The notes beneath the pieces are model-generated. The model ran no database searches, was not told the origin of the DNA, and worked only from the letters and a program-made list of their open reading frames with translations. Positions 12,301-21,294 of a stretch of DNA of 41,340 nt are shown here, piece by piece (within the stretch, counting starts at the first letter, position 1; every line of letters begins with the position of its first letter). Source of the DNA: Hemicentrotus pulcherrimus (lineage: Eukaryota > Echinodermata > Echinoidea > Camarodonta > Strongylocentrotidae); NCBI GenBank assembly GCA_003118195.1, contig BEXV01001719.1, positions 1 through 41,340 on the forward strand, given 5' to 3'. The translations under genes were made by a program, and so were the position numbers.

Positions 12301-12729
12301 ACTTGATTACCCGATTATTTTGTTTATACGTACTTGGCGTACAAAGCAATCGGTATTAACGAGATACAACGACAACAATATTGGTTGGTAAAGTATTTTG
12401 TTACTCAAGGTGTGTTGCCAATTATCGGAAATATTTAACAAGCGCTATGATTTGATAATTTTCTAGCCATGTATTTACTTCCATCATCAAATCAAGAGAG
12501 TAAGTGAATAATAGGGGATTATGAGACTACGTTTCGAAAACGTGAATGCACTGACTTTTCGATAGTAATATAAATTGTTGAAATTGTTAAATCTTCCTGG
12601 TTTTCCGCCTGGGCTGGATACGAGTGAATTTTATTTAGTGCACATGATATATAACTTACCTGATTTGGAGATGATAACAGCAAGAAAAAGAAGAACATCT
12701 GCACAAATCGCCATCAGTAATCTTGCCAT
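5883..12729 (-). CDS. Receptor unit A: two-Ig transmembrane receptor with ITIM/YxN tail
   Basis: Gene-level model; introns inferred from GT/AG signals. Exons in order of transcription: 12660-12729 (signal peptide), 11575-11928 (V-type Ig), 10587-10919 (Ig2), 9417-9497 (juxtamembrane), 8214-8369 (transmembrane), 7029-7054 (micro-exon, least certain) and 5883-6320 (tail and stop). Joined they give 1458 nt, 485 residues plus stop, with no in-frame stop. Expected topology is type I plasma membrane: two extracellular Ig domains, one helix and a cytoplasmic tail with nine tyrosines. A dead third Ig exon (about 9926-10273) lies in the intron after Ig2 and must be skipped. The tail suggests SH2-domain signalling (SHP phosphatases, Grb2); ligand unknown. 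No polyadenylation signal was seen within about 300 nt after the stop. It could also be an adhesion protein of nectin/SIRP type; orthology cannot be assigned by eye. Confidence 0.72.
7029..7054 (-). CDS. Unit A proposed 26-nt micro-exon
   Basis: The membrane exon ends in phase 1 and the tail exon begins in phase 0, so a connector of length 3n+2 is needed. This 26-nt segment has an acceptor (TTTGTACTTCAAG), a donor (ATG/GTAAAT) and the required phases, adding DNTQPEGRM. In unit C the connector is a 74-nt Thr-rich exon; the matching interval of A (about 7.44-7.60 kb) keeps homologous intron sequence but has a GA-rich microsatellite where that exon should be. A different connector cannot be excluded. 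Confidence 0.38.
7809..7923. repeat. Perfect fold-back element
   Basis: Two nested inverted repeats share a centre. Inner arms are 18 bp and perfect (7839-7856, GGCTGCTAGCTTCCGCTT, and 7877-7894). Outer arms are 14 bp and perfect (7809-7822, GTCACACCCTGGAC, and 7910-7923). The left edge holds a TGACGTCA palindrome. It lies in the unit A intron between membrane and tail exons and looks like a fold-back MITE or hairpin-forming insertion. Confidence 0.7.
8214..8369 (-). CDS. Unit A transmembrane exon
   Basis: The 156-nt exon is phase 1 at both ends, with acceptor CTTTTTAG and donor AAGG/GTATGT. It begins SPGLNNPPFPRKKT, continues with a hydrophobic helix (about 25 residues, including IIALGVIASVGLILLISLGL) and ends with a basic Lys-rich stop-transfer stretch (KQKKG). 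Unit C has an exon of identical length and close sequence at 29029-29184, strong evidence that both are functional membrane anchors with type I orientation. Confidence 0.8.
9038..9285 (+). repeat. SINE-like element with ATT tail, copy 1
   Basis: Contains GATGCTCCCCAGGGAGTGGA, then GTGTGCGGGTAAGCCTGAAT and GATGACCGGGGTAATAAT, ending in a long (ATT)n run at 9226-9283. The core recurs at 31900 and, inverted, at 35770. A conserved core plus simple A/T-rich 3' tail is typical of SINEs or LINE 3' ends. It lies in the unit A intron between juxtamembrane and membrane exons. Confidence 0.5.
9417..9497 (-). CDS. Unit A juxtamembrane exon
   Basis: This is an 81-nt open segment with acceptor TTGTGACAG and donor AACAG/GTAGGC, phase 1 at both ends. 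It encodes VSIDSDVNTTLVTFSRDLCS followed by KPDDVTG, a hydrophilic stretch with one Cys and one N-glycosylation sequon (NTT). It sits between the Ig exons and the membrane exon, as expected for a stalk. No counterpart was seen in B or C, so support is only from splice signals, frame and position. Confidence 0.5.
9926..10273 (-). pseudogene. Unit A dead third-Ig exon
   Basis: This stretch aligns with unit B's third Ig exon across its length: shared CKSIGS around the B-strand Cys and shared DGSLF.TESTI further on. The codon aligned with B's C-strand Trp reads TAG (10128-10130). No usable donor is found at the expected end, where B has TATG/GTAAGT. The frame is otherwise open on both sides of the stop. 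It is read as an exon inactivated after duplication and now intronic; the low boundary is estimated from the B alignment. Confidence 0.62.
10587..10919 (-). CDS. Unit A exon 3: second Ig domain (C2-like)
   Basis: The 333-nt exon is phase 1 at both ends, with acceptor GCCACTAG and donor CCATG/GTAAGT. It begins DRPYLLKINDEHF. Ig hallmarks are the B-strand Cys in YNITCAAYGARPPA, the C-strand Trp in VLEWLIP, and the F-strand Cys in DQGKYLHCLASH. The GARPPA.LEW signature resembles the CD80-like C2-set domains of nectin and Kirre/nephrin-type proteins. Several NxT sequons are present near the N-terminus. The same exon occurs in B (same length), C (one codon shorter) and, decayed, in D. Confidence 0.8.
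11575..11928 (-). CDS. Unit A exon 2: V-type immunoglobulin domain
   Basis: The 354-nt exon is phase 1 at both ends, with acceptor CCCGACAG and donor CCAG/GTACAC. It starts YHAFEVSIQAFNSLPVIGEE and ends PLPPG. V-set hallmarks are the B-strand Cys in FTLVCTF, the C-strand Trp in LIWTKG, an R..F.L..D stretch, and the F-strand motif DSDNYQCKV. Two extra cysteines form a C-x5-C motif (CVLYPAC) between the C' and D regions; units B and C have the same spacing. It is probably the ligand-binding distal domain. Length equals that of unit B and differs by one codon from unit C. Confidence 0.82.
12660..12729 (-). CDS. Unit A exon 1: signal peptide
   Basis: The exon starts at ATG (12729) and encodes MARLLMAICADVLLFLAVII, then SKS, ending one base into a codon (phase 1) before a GTAAG donor at 12655-12659. 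The sequence is a short N-region followed by a hydrophobic core, as in a secretory signal peptide. Its 3' half matches exon 1 of units B and C in sequence (VLLFLA, then two or three Ile) and in position about 0.6-0.8 kb upstream of each V exon, which supports the start choice. Confidence 0.75.
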
Positions 12730-12879
12730 TTGGAATTTAATGTGATGACCTTTCAACACACATTATTGATGACTATAAACGCAAGCTAACAGTACACAAA
12801 GAGTAAATCCTTTTGAACTGATATACCATATTGAATAATCTTTAATGATTCATAGCGTTCGAAGTTAAACAAATACTTT

Positions 12880-13044
12880 GTTTTTATCGGACACTAATTC
12901 AGTTTCACAAAACCATTAATTTGAAATGAGATTATGCGAGCTGTATCAATTCAAACAAGTGAAACTATAAAACCATTGTGTTTATCTGACACTTATTCAG
13001 TTTCACAAAACCATTAAATTGAAATGACAGTATGCGAGCTGTAT
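12880..13044. repeat. 98-bp-period duplication upstream of unit A
   Basis: 12880-12946 and 12979-13044 share TTCAGTTTCACAAAACCATT and ATGCGAGCTGTAT. The segment lies 150-315 bp upstream of the unit A start codon; diverged single versions occur upstream of B (about 21540-21575) and more weakly of C (about 35140-35180), so it may include promoter sequence. Confidence 0.55.
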
Positions 13045-13249
13045 GCATGTCAACAAGAAAGACGCTCTTTCTCTTCAGACTTTGTGACAAAATAACTTCC
13101 AATGAGAAAATAAGAATATCATTAATTAAGCAAGTTTTCCATAGGCTTTTGATGTAATTGTAGCAATTAATATTTGGTGCACATGATAACAAATCTAATT
13201 GTGTGTATGCATTCAAAATCAAAAGAAACTAAATGTTTGGTGTCTTTCC

Positions 13250-13480
13250 AGACTCTCTGTGTGTCTGTCAGTCTCTCTTCTCCATTTCTTCCTTTTCCTT
13301 TGTCTACTCGTCTCCCTTGCCAGTGTCTAGTGTACTTGGACACCACTCTAGGTCATGTCTTCTGTAATACAAACGTCATTAATTGTTCTCTCCACTCTCT
13401 TTCTCTCTATTGCATTCTCTCTCTTTCTCTCCCACTTCCTCTTGATCATCGTTCTTTATTCTTCATCAGTGTATTTCCTG
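13250..13480. repeat. CT-rich low-complexity tract
   Basis: Pyrimidine-rich (TCTCTTTCTCTC-type) microsatellite-like sequence. The open frame across it is a low-complexity artefact. Confidence 0.55.
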
Positions 13481-13629
13481 TTTATATTCCCCTATTTAGT
13501 ATCTAATTTTCCTTTTAAATGGCAGTAATCGGTACTTGGAAAATTTGCTAATCTGTAAATTTGACATGAAATAATCATACCATACAATAAGATACACTAC
13601 TTTGCAATATTACTCATTATAACCATGGC

Positions 13630-14460
13630 AGAATTTTTGAAAGTTGTAATATTTAAAAAGGGTTAAGATAGGGGTGTCCCTTTTCATCGTTACTTTTCAC
13701 TGATTTTTGCTGAAGTTTTGGCAATGAAAATCAAGCAAAAAAACCATGTTAAGGGATTTATGCAACCAATTTCAGATGTAATAAACGAACTGGTAGAAAA
13801 ATAAATATCTTAATTTGCTGACAACACAACTATCTTTGCTAACTAACAGTGTGGAATTACTATCTGTCTTGATGGCATAAATAATACATGTTGGTACACA
13901 TGCAGGTCAACATATGTTTGTTTTTTCTTTTCTTTTCTTTAAAACCAAACTTCTTTAATTGAATATTGAAATTGAATCCCATCAAGTAGAATGTACTGCC
14001 AATCCTGTAAAATACCTAGGAATATATGTCGGGAAAATGAAAAAAAAAGAACTTGAAAAATATAAGTGGCAAAGTAAATATTGATGATATTATTTGAGTT
14101 GGGAAACTAAGAAATATAACAACTTATGGAAAGGTTGTAATTATCAAAGCATTGATGGTGTCTCAAATTGTTAATCCAGCTAAACAAAAATAACGTATCT
14201 GGTTGATATTGCGCTGGCCCCATTGGTAACAGGTTGTTAAGTGAAGAGGCAAAACTGCTTAAATTGTCAAAACGATTATTATGTTTTGTTTACTAATATA
14301 AAGAGCTGTTAGCATGTTTATGTAAAGGCGCCGTATGAATATAAAAAATAATTGTCAAAACGATTGTTCTGTTTTGTTTACTAATATAAACTAATATAAA
14401 GAGCTGTTAGCATATGTATGTAAAGGCGCTGTATAAATATCAGTATGTGTGTGAATATGA
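13630..14460 (+). mobile_element. Non-LTR retrotransposon (LINE) fossil
   Basis: Broken frames on the plus strand give reverse-transcriptase motifs: GLR, stop, GCPFSSLLF (for GLRQGCP.S.LLF), then FAEVLAMKIKQ, VKGFMQPISD and FADNTTIFAN, where the catalytic FADD reads FADN. Further on come VKYLGIYVGK and TTYGKVVIIKALMVSQIVNP, typical of CR1/L2/Jockey-clade LINEs. The 3' end (GTAAAGGCGCTGTATAAATA) is a usual LINE tail and is duplicated with an 88-bp period (14262 and 14350). It is dead: stops and frameshifts throughout. Confidence 0.72.
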
Positions 14461-15049
14461 CTGTAAAAAAAAAAAAAATGAATACAAGTTCAAAAAACAA
14501 AAAGCAAACATTATTCAACGGATTGTTACTGCCCACCCTTGATGAAAAACGGCAGAAACTCGCATTGGATGTGGTAAAGGGATTAGTCAGATTATAACTT
14601 GTAAGCATCATGCAGATTGTCATTCATAATGAAATGTCCAAAAACTAATCAGATTTTTTGTATTTTGTATTTTTATTTTTTTATTTTTTTTGTCCAGGAA
14701 GAGAAATATTCGAAGGCGTCCGTCCGTGTTGTGTCATTTATTTGGATACTATTAGGGGCATTGCCTTAATCATCCTGCAACCTAACATTATATTTGTAAA
14801 TTAGAATAGTGAACGATGTTATTTGTACTTGATTTGCTTATGCACTTTTCTCTCTTGCGCTTTGAAAGTGAAAGGAATTTATCTCCCTGAAGAGCATAAA
14901 TTCGCTGCCAGTGTCTTATAGAATGGGATTTCGGAAACAAATAATCAATCGGCATTTTTGGCGGTATAGGATTTAACCAAATTAATGTTGCAGTATTTAA
15001 CTCTGAACTTCAATCATGTAAATTGTTTTGTAACCTGATGTTCAATTTC

Positions 15050-15700
15050 GGATGCCAGGCAACGAAGAGAGATGAAGATGTCGTTTGGTTTTGGTCGACG
15101 ATCAGCCAAGAAGGTGAATCAGAGATCTCTGTATTTTAAGGTTAATCAGTGATAAAGACAAAACGAACAAAGTATGGCTGTTCCTTTATTTCAATGATTT
15201 GAATCATTAATAATGAATATAAATATATATTTTAGTTTACATGTAAATGAATTGAACGTTTTCATTATGGAGCTAGCATCATTAAATGAAAAGCACTGTT
15301 TAACAATGTTTCCAGTGTTACACATTTGATATGCATGGCCATATGTGTTTTATCATTGTATGTGGTATGATGAAATTATGTAGCCCAAACAAATTGATGT
15401 TCAAAAAGATCTTGAACTGCCTCAAAAGTTAAACAAATGTTTGAGTGACCGGTTTTGCCATACTCATTTCCCCCCGAAACAGCTGTATTGCTTTAAAATC
15501 CGTTGGGTAAACATTTTTTTTTTTTGGAATTTGAATTTTGAATTTTCGAATCCCTATCATAAATATCTTGATAAACAGACAAACGATCAGCGTGTAAAAG
15601 TCATGGGATTAATGACTGACCTAATGTGTATAATTATGATTGCAGCAATAGCTGAATCCAGGATTTTGTTTAGAATCTGGGGCAAAGAAACCCAATCCCT
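15050..15700. repeat. Sequence shared with introns of units A and C
   Basis: 15310-15690 resembles 6480-6830 in unit A's last intron (CATAAATATCTTGATAA and ATTATGATTGCAGCA blocks). 15065-15160 resembles 32315-32410 in unit C's intron (TCGTTTGGTTTTGGT, then TTAATTAGTGATAAAG-like text). They may be remnants of unit B's lost 3' half or dispersed repeats. No exon was recognised here. Confidence 0.5.
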
Positions 15701-15882
15701 TTCAATGTACATAAAAAATCATATTGACAAGATAAATATGGACCGAAAGATACGTTGAAAAACATGGTAATTATTCTACAAACAAAATAATGTGTAGTTG
15801 AAGACTGCACTACAGAACACATAGCTTGGACTGCAATGCATTTATAAAATCAGGTTTCGAATCGCCACTATGCTGGAGGTTA

Positions 15883-16380
15883 GCGTTTCACATACTGGTA
15901 TATTCTCGGACGGTGATATGCTACGAGCGGCGTATGGTTACGTACCCAGTGCATAAGCCCAATTTACCTACGAAGTATTGAATTGGTGTACCGACGCATA
16001 CGCTGGCGTATAACATGCCTAGGGATGCGTACTTTTTCGTTTGCCTGGCGTAATGGGTACGTATATTAGGCTTACGGTCGCTCACGGTTGCTTACCGTGT
16101 ACAGTTAGGATCTAGGACGCCTTTATAGGCTTTTACAGCATCGTCAAACTTGCGTAGGGAAGCGTACTATTGCGCAGGCATGGATACGTAGACTTGCGTA
16201 AAAACGCAAACATTCTGTGTTTAGTGTCTACGTCGAAATTACGCGGAAAAAAAAGTTTAATTCGACCATCTTGCGTACCTCTTTGCGTCTTTCAGCGTAT
16301 AATACATAGGTCAGCGTAGGGCAGCGTACGATTGGCGATGTCGGAACGCAATTCAACGTATGACCCGGTGTAAAATCCGC
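15883..16380. mobile_element. 498-bp MITE, PIF/Harbinger type
   Basis: Flanked by TTA on both sides (15880-15882 and 16381-16383), the TWA target-site duplication of PIF/Harbinger elements. The ends are imperfect inverted repeats (GCGTTTCACATACTGG and, inverted, GCGGATTTTACACCGGG). The interior is full of GCGTA/GCGTAC and TACGC motifs. The right 280 bp matches 39640-39994 (GTGTCTACG-CGAA, a poly-A run, then CTTGCGTACC). Non-coding. Confidence 0.62.
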
Positions 16381-16383
16381 TTA

Positions 16384-17637
16384 AGAGCATTCACATCCAT
16401 CTAATGCCAGCTACGGTACCTCAGTGGTCATTAACATTCCCGAATGAGCATGCAAGCATGTTTGAAATAAGTGCATTCAATTTGCCCCAACAATGTATTG
16501 TGTTTGGTTTCTTTGGGGTCTTTGACATAGTTTTTTGTTTCGTTTGTGAAAAAAGTATGCTTCATTATCGTGAAATTTGCATTATCTTTGTTAGATAATT
16601 GTCCCCATTATTAGAAACAAAAAGTTAATAACATACAAATACATTTAACTTGCCATATTACTCGTGGCCCACGCTTTTAATAAAAACCTGTAGACAGTGT
16701 ATTTAATAACTGCCGAAGAAATGTGGCCTTTTTGTATATAAATAAACATACCAAGATAAGACAAGATCAGAACGTTTCAACGTTTTTTTGTTTTCATTTC
16801 GTGGTGCACTCGGTGTTATGTCTGTGTATTGTGAAAATGTGCATGCTAATCTGAGGATGGGTGAGGTATACTTGTTCTTGTATGGGGTCTTATCCGTATT
16901 TAATGTTGTGTGATTTCATCATCATAGTGTATCTTTATAGGAAGTGTCTTTGTTCTTTGGATCCATAGGTTACGGGTAATCACTTTATAATATCTGATTA
17001 GGCCTTTACAAAAAGATGTGAATAATATTTATTACTTATAAAGAACAAATGGCGGAGGGTTGGTAAAAGAGAGAAATTTCGCGATAGAGAGGGAAAAAGA
17101 GAGAGGTACACGAACACATATATACATCATATAAAAGAACAATTTCATGCAATACTCTTTTCTTTCGAATTTGTGGACTTGCATTCCAAAGCAATTGAAT
17201 GCAAACAGAAATTTAATGCACGTAGTAGAAAAATTAATCACTAAAACACGTTGAATGCAAAGAGCAAGCTCATTGTGAGCGCCGCGTTAAATATAATGCA
17301 GGAAGAAGGAAATTGTACGCATATACACGAATTTGATTTTAACGGACATGAATACAAGTGTCGATAAATAATACTGATTGATTGGATTTGTAATCGGAAT
17401 GCCCGAATTCATCTACGAGCGACCTTTATGTTAATTTGAATGCACGTTAATGAATGTGAATTTTAAAAAAAATGCGAAAAAAAAATGTTTAGAATTATAA
17501 GAAGAAAAACAAAAAACAAAAATAGCCTGCAAAACCTTCGGAGAATGTTGGTAACATGTAAACAGACCAATATCCTACGCAGTTTTAGAAGATTTTCTAT
17601 TTACCAAAAGTGAAAGAAAGAGAAATGTGATACTCAC
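16384..17637. other. Intergenic DNA below unit B
   Basis: I looked on the minus strand for a copy of the 156-nt membrane exon and a tail exon and saw none. Only short AT-rich frames without motifs. A GA-rich tract lies at 17065-17110. Confidence 0.4.
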
Positions 17638-17945
17638 ATGATATGTTAAAAACCATGCTATCATTCACTGAGCGCATTGGGGGTGGTGTAGGTTGGACCG
17701 CCTGGCAGAGAAGAGGTTTCCCATGATCAATTCTCTTTGGTATGAGGGTAAGAGTGCTTACAACATCATACCGATCAGCTTCATTCATTGAAAACTTAGA
17801 GACGATTCATGAGTCACATTTCTAGATCCGATGTACCAATGGATGAGCGGAGCAGGATAGCCATTAACAGCACTGCATCTTACGATGGTTTCTATACCGA
17901 TGTGTAGAACGTCGGGGGTATTCATTTCAACACCATCTGGTGGGC
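17638..17945 (-). pseudogene. Unit B exon 5: fourth Ig domain with 1-nt deletion
   Basis: Acceptor TCGTAAAG and donor TATCAT/GTGAGT bound 308 nt. The first part reads PPDGVEMNTPDVLHIG, then ETIVRCSAVNGYPAP with the B-strand Cys and IHWYIG with the Trp. After THESSLSF the frame breaks; one base appears to be missing near 17795-17802. The second frame continues MNEADRYDVVSTLTLIP with F-strand Cys in KPLLCQAV. With the base restored, phases would be 1 to 1 as in all other ectodomain exons. No other unit has a recognisable copy. Confidence 0.58.
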
Positions 17946-18273
17946 CTTTACGAAGAAATAAAATATATAGTCATAAGGAAAACCTTAATGGGTCAAATTG
18001 TCCTTTGGTACAATGTTGAAGCTTAATACAGCGAGGAATGGAGGCACGATGGCACGATGGCACGATGATAATCGTGGTAAAACTAAAACACATGTTCTTA
18101 TTCCCCTCCTAATCCAAGGAGACGCGAAGTTATGAACTATGTTTGGTAGTTTCTTTAAATTTGTGTAGTAACATCGTTTCAATTTTAAGTCGTAGACGGA
18201 ATTTTCAGAAACAGCATTTTCGTTAAAGTTCAATTAAGATTAAATACCCGCATATGGAAAATAGTAAACTTAC

Positions 18274-18615
18274 CATAAACCATCAATTTAGCTTTGCGTA
18301 GACGAATAAATTATCCAAAAGATGCAAAGCATAGGAGGTGCAATCCGTGGTGTTTACTTTCTGGATGTATCTTGATGGTACTTTCGGTGTCAAACAAACT
18401 ACCATCTACTGCATTGCGATACTTCGAAGAACTTATGTTACTGGGAGGACTTTTATTGTTGTCAAGTCTCCATGAAAGTTTAGCTACTGGCAGTGATCCA
18501 ATACTTTTACAAGTGATTAAAGTCAATGAATCTTCTTGAACATAAATGATTCTTGATCCTTGTTCGTGTTCTTCGCTTTCTCCAGATGCAAACAGCAACA
18601 TGTTGGAGGGTAGAA
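18274..18615 (-). pseudogene. Unit B exon 4: third Ig domain with in-frame stop
   Basis: The 342-nt segment is bounded by acceptor GTAATTAAG and donor TTTATG/GTAAGT, phase 1 to phase 1. The domain shows B-strand Cys (LITCKSIGS), C-strand Trp (KLSWRLD), a DTESTI turn and F-strand Cys (LLCFASFG). Immediately after FASFG the frame meets TAA (18311-18313), followed by 12 more codons (FIRLRKAKLMVY) to the donor. The codons after the stop fit the G-strand, so the stop looks like a recent nonsense change in a once complete exon. Confidence 0.6.
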
Positions 18616-19357
18616 CTTAATTACAGAGAGTGAGAAAAAAAATCATGTAAGAAATGGCATATTATGTTTTAAAGACAGATATATCAGATAAGTTTCTACT
18701 CAAAGAATTGAAAGCAAAAAACTGGTAGAGAAAAAAAAAAACGAATTTCCTGAATAAACATTTGTGAATGAAGACCTCGATTCCGGAATGTGCTACATCC
18801 ATATTTCCAATTTCTGGAAAAAACGATTTTGTTATTATAATAGTTATCAATGTCAGTTTGGAATGATACTTTGGGTAATCATACTATTGTATGATAAGAG
18901 TTGAAGCAATCCTTAAACAAAACCTACTCTGCACGAATTTTTCTGTGTTTTGTCCGTAAATGTATTTATATTCGGAACCGAAAATATTGTATGCTGTATG
19001 CAAAAACATAGCACCTACTTTAACCGAACTGATTTTTGTTAAAGGACCATTTTTAAAATAATTTTTGTGTGGAAATTCAGCTTTTTGGAAGCCACAGTGT
19101 ATGAGGCTACTGGAAATGTTGTACATTAATGTCAAACAAAAACTGAGAAAAAATGATAAACAATGGATGTACAACCATTTGGGAACCATGTTCTTCAAAT
19201 AATAACTGAGGTTATGCCCACAAACTGCTTTAAATATGACATCTGAGTAGACTGGTTCATTAAGAGTTAACATAATGATTCATGGATTCATATTTAATGA
19301 CATCAGAACCACGTTGCAGTGAACAGATTATGCTCTGTACTTAACACGTCTACTTAC

Positions 19358-19690
19358 CTTGAACATTCAAGTTAACTGAGCATTGAAGATTATTTTGTAG
19401 TTCTGGATGTGATGCTACGCAATGAAGATGTTTTCCTTGATCAATAGTAGAGGGCGTGACGGTAGCATCCTTCCGCGAGATAAATATGTCACCTGTTACG
19501 ATATCAGACTGATCTTGAAGAACAACGGTTACATCATCTGGTATACGCCATTCCAGTATTGCAGGTGGCCTAGCCCCGTATACTTCACATATGATGTCAT
19601 AATGTTCACCAGCATTTACCGTTGTGTTGACGTTGTTGTAGTAATAACGGCTCAACCTCTTATCAAAGATACCGATCATAAATGGCGGAG
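19358..19690 (-). CDS. Unit B exon 3: second Ig domain
   Basis: The 333-nt exon is phase 1 at both ends, with acceptor TGTCGTCAG and donor TTCAAG/GTAAGT. It starts APPFMIGIFDKR. Cys pair: YDIICEVYGARPPA and DQGKHLHCVASH; Trp in ILEWRIPDD. It is open throughout and closely matches unit A Ig2. The APP start is shared with unit C, whereas A has DRP. Confidence 0.8.
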
Positions 19691-20277
19691 CTGACGACAG
19701 AAGGGGGAATATTCGAGATGAATAACGGTTGCTTCGAATTGTAGTTGTTCATTCTGAAAGTCTACTTTCTTGAGATGGAATCACGAATTAACAAAAAAAA
19801 ACTTTCAGAGATTAGCTCTTCAAAGTTAGACATTGGAGCATCATAAACATAGCTTATTTAAAACATTGTTTTAACTCAAGGTTTAAGATATTAAGTTGTG
19901 AAATTTGTTGCCGAATACAGTTATTGAGACATTCTTCAATGTACATAGTCGTACGTAGTCCACTACCAGTACGACATCTACCAGCAAACATTACATATTT
20001 TAAAAACTATAGTTGTGACGTTAAATCCGGACACTTCGTATAAAATTAATGATACAAGAAGAACGTATCAAGTTAATCACTTTCTCAATTAATGATATAT
20101 AGAGAATGTGAGACTTCCATATGTTTTGTTGCTTCCTATAGTGATATTTACATAAGACTAGACAGGAAAATGTAGGTTTAATTAAAAGTGTGATCAAGAG
20201 TACACTCTATAATGAGGAATAGATCATATGGTAGCCTTGATGTATGCTGTGTAAATTCATTATGATTAATAGTATAC

Positions 20278-20631
20278 CTGGTGGCAATGGTGTGACTTGC
20301 ATGGTACTTGATCCTGAATTCTCTCCCCCGTATGTACTGCTAACTTTGCACTGGTAATTGTCACTATCAATTCTGTCAAGCGTCTTTAACGTTAAATTAA
20401 CGCTGTTAGTGACTGCCGAAAAGCTAAACTTAGTTCGGTCAGGAACGGAACCCCATGTACAAACCGAATGCGGCAAACAAACGTGAGAGGCAATCACGAT
20501 GTTGTTACCCTTGGCCCAAACTATCCGACGATATCGGCTTTCAGGCGTGAAGGTGCAGACCAATGTGAAATCTTCTCCGATGACTGGAAGAGAATTGAAT
20601 GTCTGAATAGACACTTCAAATGCATGGTATC
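20278..20631 (-). CDS. Unit B exon 2: V-type Ig domain
   Basis: The 354-nt exon has acceptor CAAATGCAG, donor CCAG/GTATAC and is phase 1 at both ends. It opens YHAFEVSIQTFNSLPVIGED, carries the B-strand Cys (FTLVCTF), C-strand Trp (IVWAKG), the extra C-x5-C motif (CLPHSVC) and the F-strand DSDNYQCKV, and ends PLPPG. It is intact and aligns to A over its full length without gaps; most differences fall around the C-x5-C loop and the following D-E segment. Confidence 0.8.
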
Positions 20632-21212
20632 CTGCATTTGTGATATAAAATATATTCCAAGGGAAATGTACCTGGTAAAGTTTCTAAATACAGTGGGGGT
20701 AACGCAAGTACACTTTTTGAAGGGACACTGGAATGATAGGGGAGGGGGCACCGGTTGTATACATATAATAAAATGGGAATTCACCGATAAGGAGGATGGG
20801 GTTGGAGATCATCCAGGTGTTCTCGTTTCTTGTCCTTCCCCCTTCTCATTTTGCCATTTCTCTTGTCTCGCCTGTCTTGCTTGTAATTGTTTCTCAAGTT
20901 TGAATTTAGGTGTGCCCCAATGCGCGGCTCCCCCCCCCCCAATATAGCTACGTAAATTGTCGAATACATACTAAACACATAAACGATGAATGAAAACGGC
21001 ACATTGCTACCAGTCGATAAATTAACTTTCCCGAATAGTTTGTTTTCCTTTATTTTTAGGAAAGCAAAACTTCTGACGGTTTTCTTTTACGAGCAGGTTT
21101 TTGCCAATGATCGGAAAAGCTATACAATCGAAGTGATCACATGCTTTGTAAACCCATATATTTCAATAAAGAGAGTACAGCAATGAGGCGAATTAAAACT
21201 CAAAAGACCTAC

Positions 21213-21294
21213 CCGATTTGGAGATGATGACTGCGAGAAAAAGAAGAACTTCTGCACAAATTACCACAGTCATTCTGTCATCGTATCTTGCCAT
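21213..21294 (-). CDS. Unit B exon 1: signal peptide
   Basis: The exon starts at ATG (21294) and encodes MARYDDRMTVVICAEVLLFL, then AVIISKS, ending in phase 1 at donor TCGG/GTAGGT. Four residues longer than exon 1 of A at the N-terminus, with the same hydrophobic core. The second Met (MTVVICAEV) is an alternative start, giving a more typical signal-peptide length. Confidence 0.7.

Larger units (their letters stand above)
17638..21294 (-). pseudogene. Receptor unit B: Ig gene with stop in Ig3, frameshift in Ig4, no membrane or tail exon
   Basis: Exons: 21213-21294 (signal peptide), 20278-20631 (V Ig), 19358-19690 (Ig2), 18274-18615 (Ig3), 17638-17945 (Ig4). The first three are intact. Ig3 has an in-frame TAA at 18311-18313, 12 codons before the exon end. 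Ig4 lacks one base, giving 308 nt rather than a multiple of three plus phase. No copy of the 156-nt membrane exon or of a tail exon was recognised between 17.6 and 12.8 kb. As spliced, translation would stop after 357 residues, giving a possible secreted protein with two full Ig domains and a third lacking its last strand. It may be a pseudogene, a soluble receptor, or intact in other haplotypes if the lesions are sequencing errors. Confidence 0.62.

Noticed and set aside
20468..20947. Plus-strand 159-codon open frame
   Set aside because: Antisense to the unit B V-type Ig exon and its upstream intron; no domain of its own.
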